A DNA stretch of 64,000 bases, taken from the NCBI GenBank assembly GCA_963833885.1, contig CAWHZU010000017.1:42501-106500 (forward strand), given 5' to 3'. Shown here one piece after another: positions 25,211 through 34,773 of this stretch (within the stretch, counting starts at the first letter, position 1; every line of letters starts with the position of its first letter). The notes under the pieces are model-generated. The model was not told the DNA's origin. It made no database searches and worked only from the letters and a program-made list of their open reading frames with translations. The position numbers were made by a program, and so were the translations under genes. This stretch comes from JASHPR01 sp963833885 (lineage in GTDB: Bacteria > Actinomycetota > Actinomycetes > Streptosporangiales > Streptosporangiaceae).

Positions 25211-25314
25211 CGGACGGCCATCGGATCCGGGCAGGCTCCCGCGGCCGGGCGTGCCGCAAGAGAACGTCCGGCCGCAGGAACCCCGGGGAAGGGGGCAGTC
25301 GGGGAAGGTGGGAC

Positions 25315-25866
25315 TTAATCGTCGCTCGAGTCCGAGCCGGAGCTGGTTGCCTCGTCTTCGGCCCCGAAGAGCATCCCACATACCTCTAGGTAAAGCTGCT
25401 CCGGATAGGGAATATGGTCAATTGTTCTCAGCGCCTGGTCCCGGCCGGCGGATTCGACGATGAACTCGCCATAGCCGAGCATGCGGCCGGAAAACGTGCG
25501 CTGGAAGCTCATGTCGGTGACCTTGGTCAGCGGCATCATTGCGACCTTCCGGGTGAACACGCCAGAGGTCAGCAGGATCCGGTGCGACGTGACCACGAAG
25601 TAGTCAACAGCCCAGTTGATGACGTTCCAGATCATATAGCCGAACAGCACCAGCCAGGCGATCCAGATCGCGGTGATCAGTGCCCCGTACCCGCGCAGTA
25701 CGGTGGCGCTGAGCAGGGCCGCCACCAGCAGGCCGGCCAGCGTCAGCAGGCTCGGGCCGATCAGGATGGCCGGATGGCGGCGCGTGTGTATGACCTGCTG
25801 CTCGTTGGGTAGGAGGTATTTGCTGACCGCGGCTGGTCCGCTCGCCGCGCGACTGGTCACTCTCAT
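25315..25866 (-). CDS. PH (bPH2/YdbS-like) domain membrane protein
   Basis: A 183-residue protein. Two TM helices (about 33-75) precede a bacterial PH domain with the typical DYFVVTSHRILLTSGVFTRKVAMMPL and FGEFIVESAG-like YGEFIVESAGRDQALR. The acidic, Ser-rich tail is unique. A 50-residue membrane protein ends 4 bases upstream, so they form a two-gene operon. The role is probably in envelope organisation; no ligand is known. Confidence 0.9.
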   Translation of the reverse strand: MRVTSRAASGPAAVSKYLLPNEQQVIHTRRHPAILIGPSLLTLAGLLVAALLSATVLRGYGALITAIWIAWLVLFGYMIWNVINWAVDYFVVTSHRILLTSGVFTRKVAMMPLTKVTDMSFQRTFSGRMLGYGEFIVESAGRDQALRTIDHIPYPEQLYLEVCGMLFGAEDEATSSGSDSSDD

Positions 25867-25870
25867 CGGC

Positions 25871-26023
25871 TCAGAGTGAGTTCACGAATGTGGCCAGCGA
25901 GGTGGCGGCATCGTGCAGGCCATTATAGATGTGGTGCACGATAGCCGCAGCCCCTGAGGGCTGAGTGGCGACATAGAAAATGATGAAGATCACGATCGCC
26001 CACGTGATGATCTTCTTCAGCAT
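25871..26023 (-). CDS. 50-residue single-TM protein, partner of the PH protein
   Basis: A mini-gene: Met-Leu-Lys-Lys, then one hydrophobic helix (ITWAIVIFIIFYVAT), then a short amphipathic tail containing HHIYNGLHDAATSLATFVNSL in part. GGGAGGT lies 5 bases before the ATG at 26023. Similar small proteins with an N-G-L-H-x-A-A-x-S-L-x-x-F-V tail precede PH-domain genes in many actinobacteria. The N-terminal helix would anchor it with the tail outside or along the membrane. Confidence 0.8.
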   Translation of the reverse strand: MLKKIITWAIVIFIIFYVATQPSGAAAIVHHIYNGLHDAATSLATFVNSL

Positions 26024-26383
26024 CCATCACCTCCCGCCGCCTCTCATTGCGGCAACACCTGGCGGCGTTACCGCCCTTATTCCCCAGCATAGCTCAGGGC
26101 AATCTACCGACCAATGACGACGATCCAGAGGCAACACTAGTGGATCGGCTGCGCGGGTGCGCTCTCCCACGCCGGTCAGCGGCAGATCAAGCGACCTGCC
26201 CGTCTCGGTGCCGGTCCGCAGCGCTCTGCCCCCGCTTGGCTACGATCGGTGCCGGCGTAGCGTCCGCCTGTCACTGTGGGACCGCATAGATCACGGCCAG
26301 GCATCGCGAGCTAGCGATCAAGCAGCGTGGCCTGCCGGAATCTGACACCATTCCCTCCTGGATGACGCGCCGTTGGGGTGACG
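26024..26383. other. Intergenic region, no gene recognised
   Basis: About 360 bases between the divergent 50-residue gene and the TadA operon, so it should hold both promoters. A small hairpin, ATCGC-N6-GCGAT, lies at 26303-26318. Short open frames across it look like neither conserved protein nor good start contexts. Confidence 0.4.
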
Positions 26384-26878
26384 ATGACCGATGTAAGCAG
26401 TGCCGATTTCTCCGTGGTCGTTTACCGGGAGGACGACGCCTGGGAGGCGGAGCTTCTGCCTACCGCTTTGACGGAGAACCTGGACGGCCTCATCCATGCC
26501 CTCCGGCAGCAGCCGAGTATTGGCGGCACGATTGGCCTGGCCGCCGTTGGCGACGACTTCTTCGTCGCGCTCCGCGTCGTGGGCAGCCAGGTCTCGGTGT
26601 TCCTTTCCGATCTCACCGCGTCGGTCGACTGGCAACTGGCCCGCCAGGTCCTCGACTACCTGGACATCCCGGTCCCCGATGAGGACGAGGACCTCGACCA
26701 GGTGCTCCCGGCCGGGGATCTGTCCATCTTCGCCGACCTCGGCATCGACGAGATGGACCTCGGCGCCCTGTCCGGCGACCTGGACATCTTCCCCGACGAG
26801 GCGCTGGAGAGCATCGCCCGGAGGCTGGGGTTCGAGACGGCACTGAAGCGCGCCCTCGACGGCGTGCTCGGCCTGTGA
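26384..26878 (+). CDS. tRNA adenosine deaminase-associated protein
   Basis: A 164-residue acidic protein of the actinobacterial family always found beside TadA. It starts SADFSVVVYREDDAWEAELLP and has a strongly acidic middle (PDEDEDLDQVLPAGDLSIFADLG). The ATG at 26384 is favoured by a GGGG run 7 bases upstream; a GTG two codons earlier is too close to it. Its stop overlaps the tadA start by GTGA, so the two are co-translated. The biochemical role is not established. Confidence 0.88.
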   Translation: MTDVSSADFSVVVYREDDAWEAELLPTALTENLDGLIHALRQQPSIGGTIGLAAVGDDFFVALRVVGSQVSVFLSDLTASVDWQLARQVLDYLDIPVPDEDEDLDQVLPAGDLSIFADLGIDEMDLGALSGDLDIFPDEALESIARRLGFETALKRALDGVLGL

Positions 26879-27348
26879 CCACCGGCTACCTTTCGTCGTT
26901 CGAGCCGGCCATGCGCCTGGCCCTGGATCAGGCCGCTGGCCTTCCCGCCGGGGACGACACCGAGGTCCCGGTCGGTGCCGTCGTCCTGGACCCAGCGGGG
27001 GCGGTGGCCGGGGCGGGCCGCAACCGCCAGGAGGCCGACAGCGACCCCACGGCGCACGCCGAGGTCGTGGCCATCCGGCAGGCGGCGGCCGCGCGCGGCA
27101 ACTGGCGGCTGGACGGGTGCACGCTGGTCGTCACGCTGGAACCGTGCACGATGTGCGCGGGGGCCATGACCGCCGCCCGTGTGGACCGGCTGGTCTACGG
27201 CGCCGCCGATCCCAGGGCGGGCGCCGCGGGTTCGCTGTGGGACGTGCTGCGCGACCGGAGGCTCCCGCACCGCGTCGAGGTGATCGGCGGCGTGCTCGAG
27301 GACGAGTGTGCGGCGCTGCTGCGTGCGTTCTTCGCCAGGCGCCGCTAG
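26875..27348 (+). CDS. tadA: tRNA-specific adenosine-34 deaminase
   Basis: Converts A34 to inosine in tRNA-Arg(ACG). The 157-residue protein has the zinc-cytidine-deaminase motifs HAE (TAHAEVVAIRQA) and PCTMC (LEPCTMCAGAM), with VPVGAVV before them. The GTG start overlaps the previous stop. The next gene is tRNA-Ser, and the likely island begins there. Confidence 0.95.
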   Translation: MTTGYLSSFEPAMRLALDQAAGLPAGDDTEVPVGAVVLDPAGAVAGAGRNRQEADSDPTAHAEVVAIRQAAAARGNWRLDGCTLVVTLEPCTMCAGAMTAARVDRLVYGAADPRAGAAGSLWDVLRDRRLPHRVEVIGGVLEDECAALLRAFFARRR

Positions 27349-27440
27349 AAGCCCGCGCGGCCTCCGGGACAATGCGGCAGATCCCGAGCTGATCTGCCGC
27401 GCCAGGCGGCGGGCGGCCCGCGTCGGGTAGGCTCATCGGC

Positions 27441-27527
27441 GGTGGAGTCGCCTAGTGGCCGAGGGCGCACGCCTCGAAAGCGTGTGAAGGGGCAACCCTT
27501 CCGTGGGTTCAAATCCCACCTCCACCG
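27441..27527 (+). tRNA. tRNA-Ser (anticodon CGA)
   Basis: An 87-base class II tRNA. The acceptor strands GGTGGAG and CTCCACC pair fully, the anticodon loop reads CTCGAAA (anticodon CGA, reads UCG), and there is a long variable arm and a T-loop GTTCAAATC. CCA is not encoded. Its 3' portion is duplicated 9.5 kb downstream, marking it as a probable integration site. Confidence 0.95.
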
Positions 27528-27528
27528 C
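27472..27528 (+). repeat. Left direct repeat (attL-like), 3' part of tRNA-Ser
   Basis: 57 bases from the anticodon loop through the tRNA end. They match 36968-37024 with one mismatch, in the same orientation. This is the arrangement left when an element integrates at the 3' end of a tRNA gene and restores it. Confidence 0.75.
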
Positions 27529-27671
27529 TCTTGGACTGGGCTGACGCGGGTACCTGCTGGCTCCGCGAGGGGCAGCGGCGGTGCGTTGGCACTCCGTTGA
27601 ACCGACCGTCGCTACTGAACGTGTAAGACGTGTGACGCCATTTGGCAGTTGCCAACCTAGAGGGGGACTCT

Positions 27672-27794
27672 ATGGTTCACACAGCGTTTGCTGTCGTAGC
27701 CGCGGCGGTCGCCGCGGCAGCGACCGGAACCAAGCCGGCCGGATTCACCGGTCTTGCAGCCGCGGCTAACGCGCGCACCCTGGTCACCCGCTGA
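27672..27794 (+). CDS. Possible 40-residue peptide gene at the head of the island
   Basis: ATG at 27672 follows AGAGGGGGAC, one of the strongest ribosome sites in the window. The peptide is Ala-rich and hydrophobic at the N-terminus (MVHTAFAVVAAAVAAAATG) and ends basic (NARTLVTR). It could be a leader peptide, a small exported or membrane peptide, or chance. It ends 95 bases before the SbnA-like gene. Confidence 0.4.
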   Translation: MVHTAFAVVAAAVAAAATGTKPAGFTGLAAAANARTLVTR

Positions 27795-27889
27795 ACCACT
27801 AGCCGGCGAACTCCCGGGACCTGAAGCATTCCCCGCATGTTGCACGGTCCCGTACGGGCGGAGTTGCTCAATCACATGCGGAGGCCAGG

Positions 27890-28879
27890 TTGCCTGTTAT
27901 ATCCGTTCCCCAGGCGTTCAACGAGGATGAGCTTTACGTCGATCTCCGGCCGATCACCGGGCACTCGCTGTTCCTGAAGTGCGAGGGCTTCAACTTCGCT
28001 GGGTCGATCAAGCTGAAGGCCGCGACCGAAATGGTCGAGACGGCCGACCGGGACGGCGTCCTGGCCCCGGACTCGATCCTTGTCGAGTCCTCATCAGGAA
28101 ACCTCGGCGTCGCGCTGAGCATGATCGCGGCCAGCAAGGGCTACCGGTTTCTGTGCGTGACCGACTCCCGGTGCAACCTGTCGACCCGGATGCTGATGGA
28201 AGCGCTGGGCAGCCAGGTGCACATCATCGCCGAGCCTGATGCCAGCGGCGGCTATCTCGGCGCTCGGATCGACTACGTCCGCGGTCTGTGTGCTTCCGAC
28301 GAGCGGTACGTGTGGCTCAACCAGTACACCAACCCGGGCAACTGGCAGTCGCACTACCGCACCACGGCGCCCGAGATCGCCCGCCAGTTCCCGCGCCTGG
28401 ACGTGCTGTTCGTCGGGGCCGGCACGACAGGGACCCTCATGGGCTGCGCACGTTACTTCCGGGGGTGGCACCGGCCGGTGCGGGTCATCGCAGTGGACAG
28501 CGTGGGGTCGGTAACGTTCGGGGGACCGCCAGGGCGAAGGATGATCCCCGGTTTAGGGACCAGCGTCCGTCCGCCGCTGCTCGACGAGTCCTACGTGGAC
28601 GAGGTGATCTTCGTCGAGGAAGCGGACACCATCCGGGCCTGCCACCGGCTGGCCCGGCGCGGGTTCCTGTTCGGCGGCTCCACCGGGACGGTGGTGAGCG
28701 GCGCCACGCGCTGGCTGGACCGCCACGACACGCGGGAACTCACCGCGGTGGCCATCGCCCCGGATCTCGGCGAACGGTACCTGGACACGATCTATCACAC
28801 CAATTGGCTCCAGGACCTCTACGGCGGGGACGTGCTCAGCTCCGGCGAGTTCACCGCCGGTTCGAAGGGGCACACGTGA
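27890..28879 (+). CDS. sbnA: SbnA-like N-(2-amino-2-carboxyethyl)-L-glutamate synthase
   Basis: A PLP enzyme of the cysteine-synthase fold. In staphyloferrin B and related pathways SbnA joins O-phospho-L-serine and L-glutamate. The 329-residue protein has the PLP lysine in GSIKLKAA, the Ser/Asn loop VESSSGNLGVALS and the phosphate cup VGAGTTGTLMG. NQYTNPGNWQSHY is typical of the SbnA branch. The TTG at 27890 has GGAGG 7 bases upstream. An SbnB homologue is the last gene of the same cluster, which makes diaminopropionate supply well supported. Confidence 0.88.
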   Translation: MPVISVPQAFNEDELYVDLRPITGHSLFLKCEGFNFAGSIKLKAATEMVETADRDGVLAPDSILVESSSGNLGVALSMIAASKGYRFLCVTDSRCNLSTRMLMEALGSQVHIIAEPDASGGYLGARIDYVRGLCASDERYVWLNQYTNPGNWQSHYRTTAPEIARQFPRLDVLFVGAGTTGTLMGCARYFRGWHRPVRVIAVDSVGSVTFGGPPGRRMIPGLGTSVRPPLLDESYVDEVIFVEEADTIRACHRLARRGFLFGGSTGTVVSGATRWLDRHDTRELTAVAIAPDLGERYLDTIYHTNWLQDLYGGDVLSSGEFTAGSKGHT

Positions 28880-28892
28880 CGGCGGGGACCTC

Positions 28893-31409
28893 ATGACGGC
28901 CGACCTGGCTGGGCCGCGCTCCACCCCGGCCGGGCCCCCTGTGACGCCGGACAGCCTCGAGGCGGGCCTGGCCGTGGTGCTGGCCGACGTCATGCACGTC
29001 GAGCACGTGCCGGCCGACAGCCACTTCTTCGACGACCTGGGTGCTGACTCGCTGGTGATGGCTCACTTCTGCGCCCGGGTCAGGAAGCGGCCCGGCCTGC
29101 CGTCGGCATCCATGAAGGACATCTACCGGCACCCGACAATCAGGAGCCTGGCCGAGGCGCTCGCGGAGACCGAGCCGGCCCCCGCCACGTCTCAGGCGGC
29201 AGCCCCGAGCCCGGCCGGGACCGCGGCCCCCGCCCAGGCGCCTACGCCGGTGCTGCCCGAGCCGGCCGCCAGCACCGGGCAGTACGTGCTGTGCGGAACT
29301 CTGCAGTTCGTGTTCTTCCTCGGCTACGCCTGGATCGCCGCGCTGGTCGGCGCCCGGGCGTATACGTGGATCTCGGTCGGCTTCCGGCCTAGCCGACATT
29401 TACCTGCGGTCGGTCCTGTTCGGCGGGGCGGCCTTCCTGGTGCTGTGCCTGCTGCCGATCCTGGCCAAGTGGGTGCTCATCGGCCGGTGGAAGCCACGGG
29501 AGATCCGCATCTGGAGCCTGGGCTACGTCCGGTTCTGGATCGTCAAGACGCTCGTCAGGTCGAACCCGCTGGCGTTCCTGGCGGTCGGCTCGCCGCTGTA
29601 CACCCTGTACCTCAGGGCGCTGGGGGCCAAGATCGGCTCGGGCGTCGTGATCTTCTCCCGCCAGGTTCCGGTGTGCGCCGACCTGCTGACCATCGGCGCG
29701 GACACGGTGATCCGCAAGGATGCGTTCCTGCTCTGCTACCGGGCCCAGGGCGGTTATATCCAGACCGGGCCCGTCGCCCTAGGCCGCAACGTGTTCATCG
29801 GCGAGAAGAGCGTGCTCGACATCAACACGGCGATGGGTGACGTGTCGCAGCTCGGCCACGCCTCCGCGCTGTACAGCGGCCAGACGGTGCCTACCGGCCA
29901 GCGCTGGCACGGCTCCCCGGCCCAGCAAACGAACCTGAACTACGCCCGGGTCAGCCCGGCGCGCTGCACCGCGCTGCGCCGTGCCAGGTTCTGCACGGTC
30001 ACCTTGCTCTGCGTGCTGCTGCTCTACCTTCCACTCGCCGAGGGCGGTGTGTTTTTGCTGCTGACCGAAGTGCCGCGGCTGGGCCAGGTGCTGGACCCGC
30101 GCATGGGCGGGCTCACGTCACGCACGCTCTACATTGACGCGCTGCAGCTCTCCCTGGTGGGGTTCTTTGGCCTGCTGTTCGCCGGCCTGGCATTCGTGCT
30201 CACCGTCCCGCGCCTGCTGAGCCTGTTCGTGAAGCCCGCCGAGGTCTATCCCCTGTACGGGTTCCACGACCGGATCCACCGGGCGATCACGCGGATGACC
30301 AGCGTGAAGTTCTTCACCCACCTGTTCGGCGACAGCTCGTTCATTGTCTACTACCTGCGCTGCCTGGGGTACGACCTGTCCCGCATCGAGCAGACCGGTT
30401 CGAACTTCGGCACCGAGGTGGGCCACGAGACCCCGTACCTGAGCACGATTGGCAGCGGCACGATGGTCGCCGACGGACTGTCGATCATGAACGCTGACTT
30501 CTCCAGCACCTCGTTCCGGGTGTCGCCGGTCTCGATCGGGCCGGACAACTTCATCGGGAACAACATCGCCTACCCGGCGGGCGGCCGGACGGGGAAGAAC
30601 TGCCTGCTCGCGACCAAGACGATGATCCCGCTGGACGGCGAGATCCGCGAGGGCGTGGGCCTGCTCGGCTCGCCGCCGTTCGAGATCCCGCGGTCGGTCG
30701 AGCGCGACCTCGCGTTCGACGACCTGCGGACCGGCGGCGAGCTGCGCACCCGCCTGCGCGCGAAGAACTGGCACAACCTCAGGACCATGGCCATCTTCCT
30801 GACCAGCCGGTGGCTGCACTTGTTCCTGGTCACCGTGTTCGCCCTGGCCGCCTTCGATGCCTACGGCGGGTTCGCGCAACTGGAGATGGCGGGCCTGTTC
30901 GCGGTCAGCGTCCTGATCACCCCGGCCTACTTTGTGCTGCTGGAACGCACCATCAAGGGGTTCCGCAGGCTCCAGCCCCGGTACTGCTCGATCTACGACC
31001 CGAACTTCTGGCGGCACGAGCGGCTGTGGAAGGTGCCGGGCGAGGCATACCTGCACATGTTCGACGGCACTCCGTTCAAGAACCTGATCTGGCGTGGCCT
31101 CGGGGTCCGGGCCGGCAGGCGGGTGTTCGACGACGGCTGCTACCTCACCGAGCGGACGCTTGTCTCTATCGGCGATGACGCCATGCTGAACGCGGGCAGC
31201 AAGATCCAGTGCCACTCACAGGAAGACGGCACGTTCAAATCCGACCGGTCGGCGATCGGCGCCGGCTGCACCCTCGGGGTCGGCGCCATGGTCCATTACG
31301 GCGTGACCATAGGCGACGGCGCTGTGCTCGCCCCCGACTCCTTTCTCATGAAGGGCGAGGAAGTCCCGGCCCGCGCACGGTGGGGGGAAACCCGGCCAGG
31401 GAGATGTGA
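28893..31409 (+). CDS. Adenylation-less Pls-like membrane synthase (T domain + TM/LbH), frameshifted
   Basis: Reads as a carrier domain followed by the membrane part of epsilon-poly-L-lysine-synthetase-like proteins (Pls/PosA terminal domain), without an adenylation domain. The T domain has FFDDLGADSLVMAHF with the phosphopantetheine Ser (about residue 53). Then come an Ala/Pro linker, about six TM helices and tandem left-handed-beta-helix/acyltransferase-like modules (GPVALGRNVFIGEKS; GPDNFIGNN; GAGCTLGVGAMVHYG). Coding changes frame at about 29387. The expected C-terminus GGNPAREM and a TGA at 31407-31409 are reached only after a second shift in the G6 run at 31382-31387. Without that shift the frame runs into the next gene, giving a false giant protein. 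Confidence 0.72.
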
Positions 31410-31410
31410 C

Positions 31411-34400
31411 ATGACCACGATCAGCCTGCGTGACCCAGCGACTCCAGCGGAGACGAGCACGGGGGGGACCAGCCGCGAGTTCTGGCGCGGCGTGCTGCTG
31501 GCCGGCGAGGTTTCCTCCGTCTCCAGGTGGACTCTTGACCCGAGGCTTGGTGCTGCCGAGCACGAGGAGACTCTCCCCGCCGACCTGGTGGCGACGCTGC
31601 GCCGGCGGGCTGCGGAGCTGGCCGTGCCGCTGACGTCTGTGCTGCTGGCCGCGCACGCCCAGGTCCTCGCCGCGCTGTCCGGCGAGCTCGAGGTCGTGAC
31701 CGGTTACCTGACCGGGAACGGCGAGCCGCTGCCGTGCCGGCTGATGGCCGGGACCGGATCGTGGCGGGCGCTGCTGCGCCGCGCCCAGCAGGCCGAGTCG
31801 CAGCTCCTCGCACACGGCGGGTACCCGGTCGGCGACCTGCGGCGCGAACTGAGCCTGGCCGGGCCGCCGTTCGAGACCGCCGTCGACCTGACGGGCGCCG
31901 ACAGCGGCGCCCTCACCGACGGCATTGCGGTGCGGGTCGCGGTCCTGCCGCAGCCTGAACGACTCGTGCTGCGGCTGCGGTACCGGACCGACATGCTCGA
32001 CGCCGGCGCCGCGGCGAGGATCGCGGGCTACCACGTCGCGGCGCTCCGGCTGATCGCCGCCGACCCGGATGCCGACCCCGCGCGGCAGAGCCTGCTGTCC
32101 GCCGATGAGGTCCGCTTCCAGATCGAGGGCCTGGCCGGGCCGCGCCGGGACCTGCCGGACTGGCGGTTCCACGAGCTGTTTGAGCAGCAGGTGGCCGCGC
32201 ACCCGGACGAGATCGCAGCCATCCGCGGCGGCGTACGGTGGACCTACGCCGAGCTCAACACCCGCGCCAACCGGCTGGCCCGGGCCCTGCGGGCACACCG
32301 GCTGCGCCGCGAGGGCGTGGTCGCGGTGGTGACCGAGCGCACCCTGGACTGGATGGCCGCCGTTCTCGCGGTGTTCAAGGCCGGCGGGGTGTACCTGCCC
32401 ATCGAGCCGCACTTCCCGGCCGGCCGGATCGCGGCCACGCTGACCCGGGCCGAGTGCGGGCTGGTCCTGACCGAGCCCGGCAGCACCGCCACCCTCGGCC
32501 AGGCCCTGGCCTCGCTGCCCGGGATCGAGATGCTGTTCATCGAGGCCGCCTACGCCGAGGGGCACGCCGACGGCGACCTGGGCGTCCGCGTGACCGCGGA
32601 CCAGCTCGCTTACATCTACTTCACGTCCGGCTCCACCGGCGAGCCCAAGGGCGCGATGTGCGAGCACGCGGGCCTGCTCAACCATCTCTACGCCAAGATC
32701 GGCGACCTGCAGATCGGCCCAGGGCAGGTGGTGGCCCAGACCGCGCCGCAGTGCTTCGACATCTCGCTGTGGCAGCTGGTGTCCGCGCTGCTGGCCGGCG
32801 GGCGGACCCTGCTCATCGAGCAGGAAGTGATCCTGGACGTGGAGCGGTTCGTGGACACGGTCATCGGCGGGCGGGTCAACGTGTTGCAGCTCGTTCCTTC
32901 GTACCTCGAGGTCGTGCTGACCTACCTGGAGCAGCACCCGCGCGAGCTGCCTGACCTGCGGTTCGTCTCGGTCACCGGCGAGGCGCTGAAGAAGGAGCTC
33001 ACCGAGCGCTGGTTCGCCAGCCAGCCCGCGATCAGGCTGGTCAACGCGTACGGGCTCACCGAGACCTCGGACGACACCAACCACGAGGTGATGAGCACAC
33101 CACCGGATGGCAACCGGGTCCCGCTCGGCCCGCCCGTCCGCAACGTGTACATCTACGTGGTCGACGAGAACCTGGCCCCGGTGCCGCTCGGCGCGCCCGG
33201 CGCGATCGTGTTCTCCGGAGTGTGCGTGGGCCGCGGGTACATCAACGACCCCGAGCGCACCCGCGCGGCGTTCCTGCCCGACCCGCACCGCCCGGGCGAG
33301 CGCCTCTACCAGGCCGGGGACTACGGTCGCTGGCGGCCCGACGGCAAGCTCGAGTACTTCGGCCGCCGGGATTCCCAGGTCAAGATCAGCGGCTTCCGGA
33401 TCGAGATCGGCGAGATCGAGAACACCCTGCTGCGGGTGGACGGGGTCCGTGACGGCGCGGTGGTCGTGACCCAGCGAGCCGACCAGAGCAAGCACCTGAT
33501 CGCGTTCTACTCCGGGCCGTGCCCGGTCGACGACGGCGTGCTGCGGGACCGGCTCGGCGCGTCGCTGCCTGCGTACATGGTCCCGGCGGCCTTCCACTGG
33601 CGGGAGAGTCTGCCGCTGACCGCGAACAGCAAGATCGACAAGAAGGCGCTCGCCGCGCTCGCCGGAGAGCTCGCCACCGCCGCCACCGCCGACACCACCG
33701 ATCAAGTGCCGCTTACGCTGACCGAGCGGCGGGTCGCCGGCGCCTGGGCCGCGGTGCTTGGAGTGCCTGAAAATCAGGTTGGGCGGAGGGATCATTTCTT
33801 CGACCGGGGCGGGACGTCGCTGTCAGCGGTCAAGCTGGCCATCGCCTTGGACCGGGCCGTGTCGCTGAAGGACCTCACCCGGCACCCGGTCCTCGCCGAC
33901 CTGGCCGCTCTGATCGACGGGAAGGGAAAGCCGCGCGGCGGGCTGCTGCAGACCCTGGCCGGACCCGTTGGTCCTGACCAAGGGGGGACGCAGGCCTGTG
34001 GCCTGGTGTGTTTCCCGTACGCGGCCGGCAACGCTGTGAACTTCCAGGCGCTGGCCAGCGCCCTGCACGGCAGCGGCCTGGCGGTGTACGCCGTCGAGCT
34101 GCCCGGTCACGACCTGGCCGCTGACAGCGAGCCATTCGCCCCGCTGGACCAGGTCACCGACCGGGTTACCGACGAGATCACCAGCCATGGCCTGACCCGG
34201 GTCCTGCTGTGGGGGCACTCGTCGGGCACCGCGTTCGCCGTGGAAACGGCCAGGAAGCTGGAGCAGCGCGGGGTGGACGTGGCGCGGGTGTTTCTGGCTG
34301 CGCAGTTGCCCGGGGAGGCCGCGGACCGGCGCGCCGCGATCGCCGGGCTGGACGGCCGGACCAACATCGAGATCGCCGCCGGGCTGGCCGCGGACGGCGG

Positions 34401-34752
34401 CTACACCGAGCTCGGTGACCTGGTCGGCCGGGACGAGCCGGGCCTGGACGCACGGGATGCGGAGCAGGTCGGCGCCGCCTACCGGCACGACTGCGTTTCC
34501 GCGCACCGCTACCTGGCCGACGCTCTGGACACGCCGCCCGCGGTGCGGCTGTCTGCGCCGGTCACCGTCGTCGCGGCGGCCGACGACCCGTTCACGGCCC
34601 GGGCCGGTCACCACTACCGCGACTGGGAGCTGCTGGCCACCCACGTCGGCCTGTACCAGCTCGCCGACGGCGGTCACTACTTCCTGCGTACCCGGGCGGC
34701 CGAGGCGGCGCAGGCGGTGCTTCGCGCCGTCGGCCTGGTGACCTCTTCGTAA
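31411..34752 (+). CDS. Nonribosomal peptide synthetase, (C-half)-A-T-TE
   Basis: A 1113-residue single-module NRPS. Residues about 1-235 resemble the C-terminal half of a condensation domain and lack HHxxxDG. The A domain (about 240-740) has YFTSGSTGEPKG, NAYGLTETSDD, GDYGRWRPDGKLEYFGR and NSKIDKKAL. The T domain has DHFFDRGGTSLSAVKL (about 800). A thioesterase follows with GHSSGT and a late GGHYF His. The specificity residues read roughly D-I-W-Q-S-T-A-D-D; the two acidic residues at the end suit a cationic side chain. The ATG at 31411 has GGGAG 8 bases upstream and starts one base after the preceding gene's expected stop. It probably activates diaminopropionate; that is inferred. Confidence 0.85.
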   Translation: MTTISLRDPATPAETSTGGTSREFWRGVLLAGEVSSVSRWTLDPRLGAAEHEETLPADLVATLRRRAAELAVPLTSVLLAAHAQVLAALSGELEVVTGYLTGNGEPLPCRLMAGTGSWRALLRRAQQAESQLLAHGGYPVGDLRRELSLAGPPFETAVDLTGADSGALTDGIAVRVAVLPQPERLVLRLRYRTDMLDAGAAARIAGYHVAALRLIAADPDADPARQSLLSADEVRFQIEGLAGPRRDLPDWRFHELFEQQVAAHPDEIAAIRGGVRWTYAELNTRANRLARALRAHRLRREGVVAVVTERTLDWMAAVLAVFKAGGVYLPIEPHFPAGRIAATLTRAECGLVLTEPGSTATLGQALASLPGIEMLFIEAAYAEGHADGDLGVRVTADQLAYIYFTSGSTGEPKGAMCEHAGLLNHLYAKIGDLQIGPGQVVAQTAPQCFDISLWQLVSALLAGGRTLLIEQEVILDVERFVDTVIGGRVNVLQLVPSYLEVVLTYLEQHPRELPDLRFVSVTGEALKKELTERWFASQPAIRLVNAYGLTETSDDTNHEVMSTPPDGNRVPLGPPVRNVYIYVVDENLAPVPLGAPGAIVFSGVCVGRGYINDPERTRAAFLPDPHRPGERLYQAGDYGRWRPDGKLEYFGRRDSQVKISGFRIEIGEIENTLLRVDGVRDGAVVVTQRADQSKHLIAFYSGPCPVDDGVLRDRLGASLPAYMVPAAFHWRESLPLTANSKIDKKALAALAGELATAATADTTDQVPLTLTERRVAGAWAAVLGVPENQVGRRDHFFDRGGTSLSAVKLAIALDRAVSLKDLTRHPVLADLAALIDGKGKPRGGLLQTLAGPVGPDQGGTQACGLVCFPYAAGNAVNFQALASALHGSGLAVYAVELPGHDLAADSEPFAPLDQVTDRVTDEITSHGLTRVLLWGHSSGTAFAVETARKLEQRGVDVARVFLAAQLPGEAADRRAAIAGLDGRTNIEIAAGLAADGGYTELGDLVGRDEPGLDARDAEQVGAAYRHDCVSAHRYLADALDTPPAVRLSAPVTVVAAADDPFTARAGHHYRDWELLATHVGLYQLADGGHYFLRTRAAEAAQAVLRAVGLVTSS

Positions 34753-34773
34753 GCAGGCAGAAAGGACGATGCG

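Noticed and set aside
26047..26289. Plus-strand ORF of 80 codons upstream of the TadA operon
   Set aside because: No ribosome site, no conserved pattern, and it occupies the region where two divergent promoters are expected.
31216..33795. Long open frame of 859 codons on the minus strand
   Set aside because: Antisense to the NRPS, with the Arg/Gly/Gln/His-rich composition typical of high-GC shadow frames and no conserved motif.
29440..34752. A continuous 1770-codon frame covering the membrane synthase and the NRPS as one protein
   Set aside because: The first part lacks its N-terminal T domain, which lies in another frame, and the junction at 31385-31411 shows the expected end of the membrane protein in a third reading plus a ribosome site and ATG for the NRPS. 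Two genes fit better.
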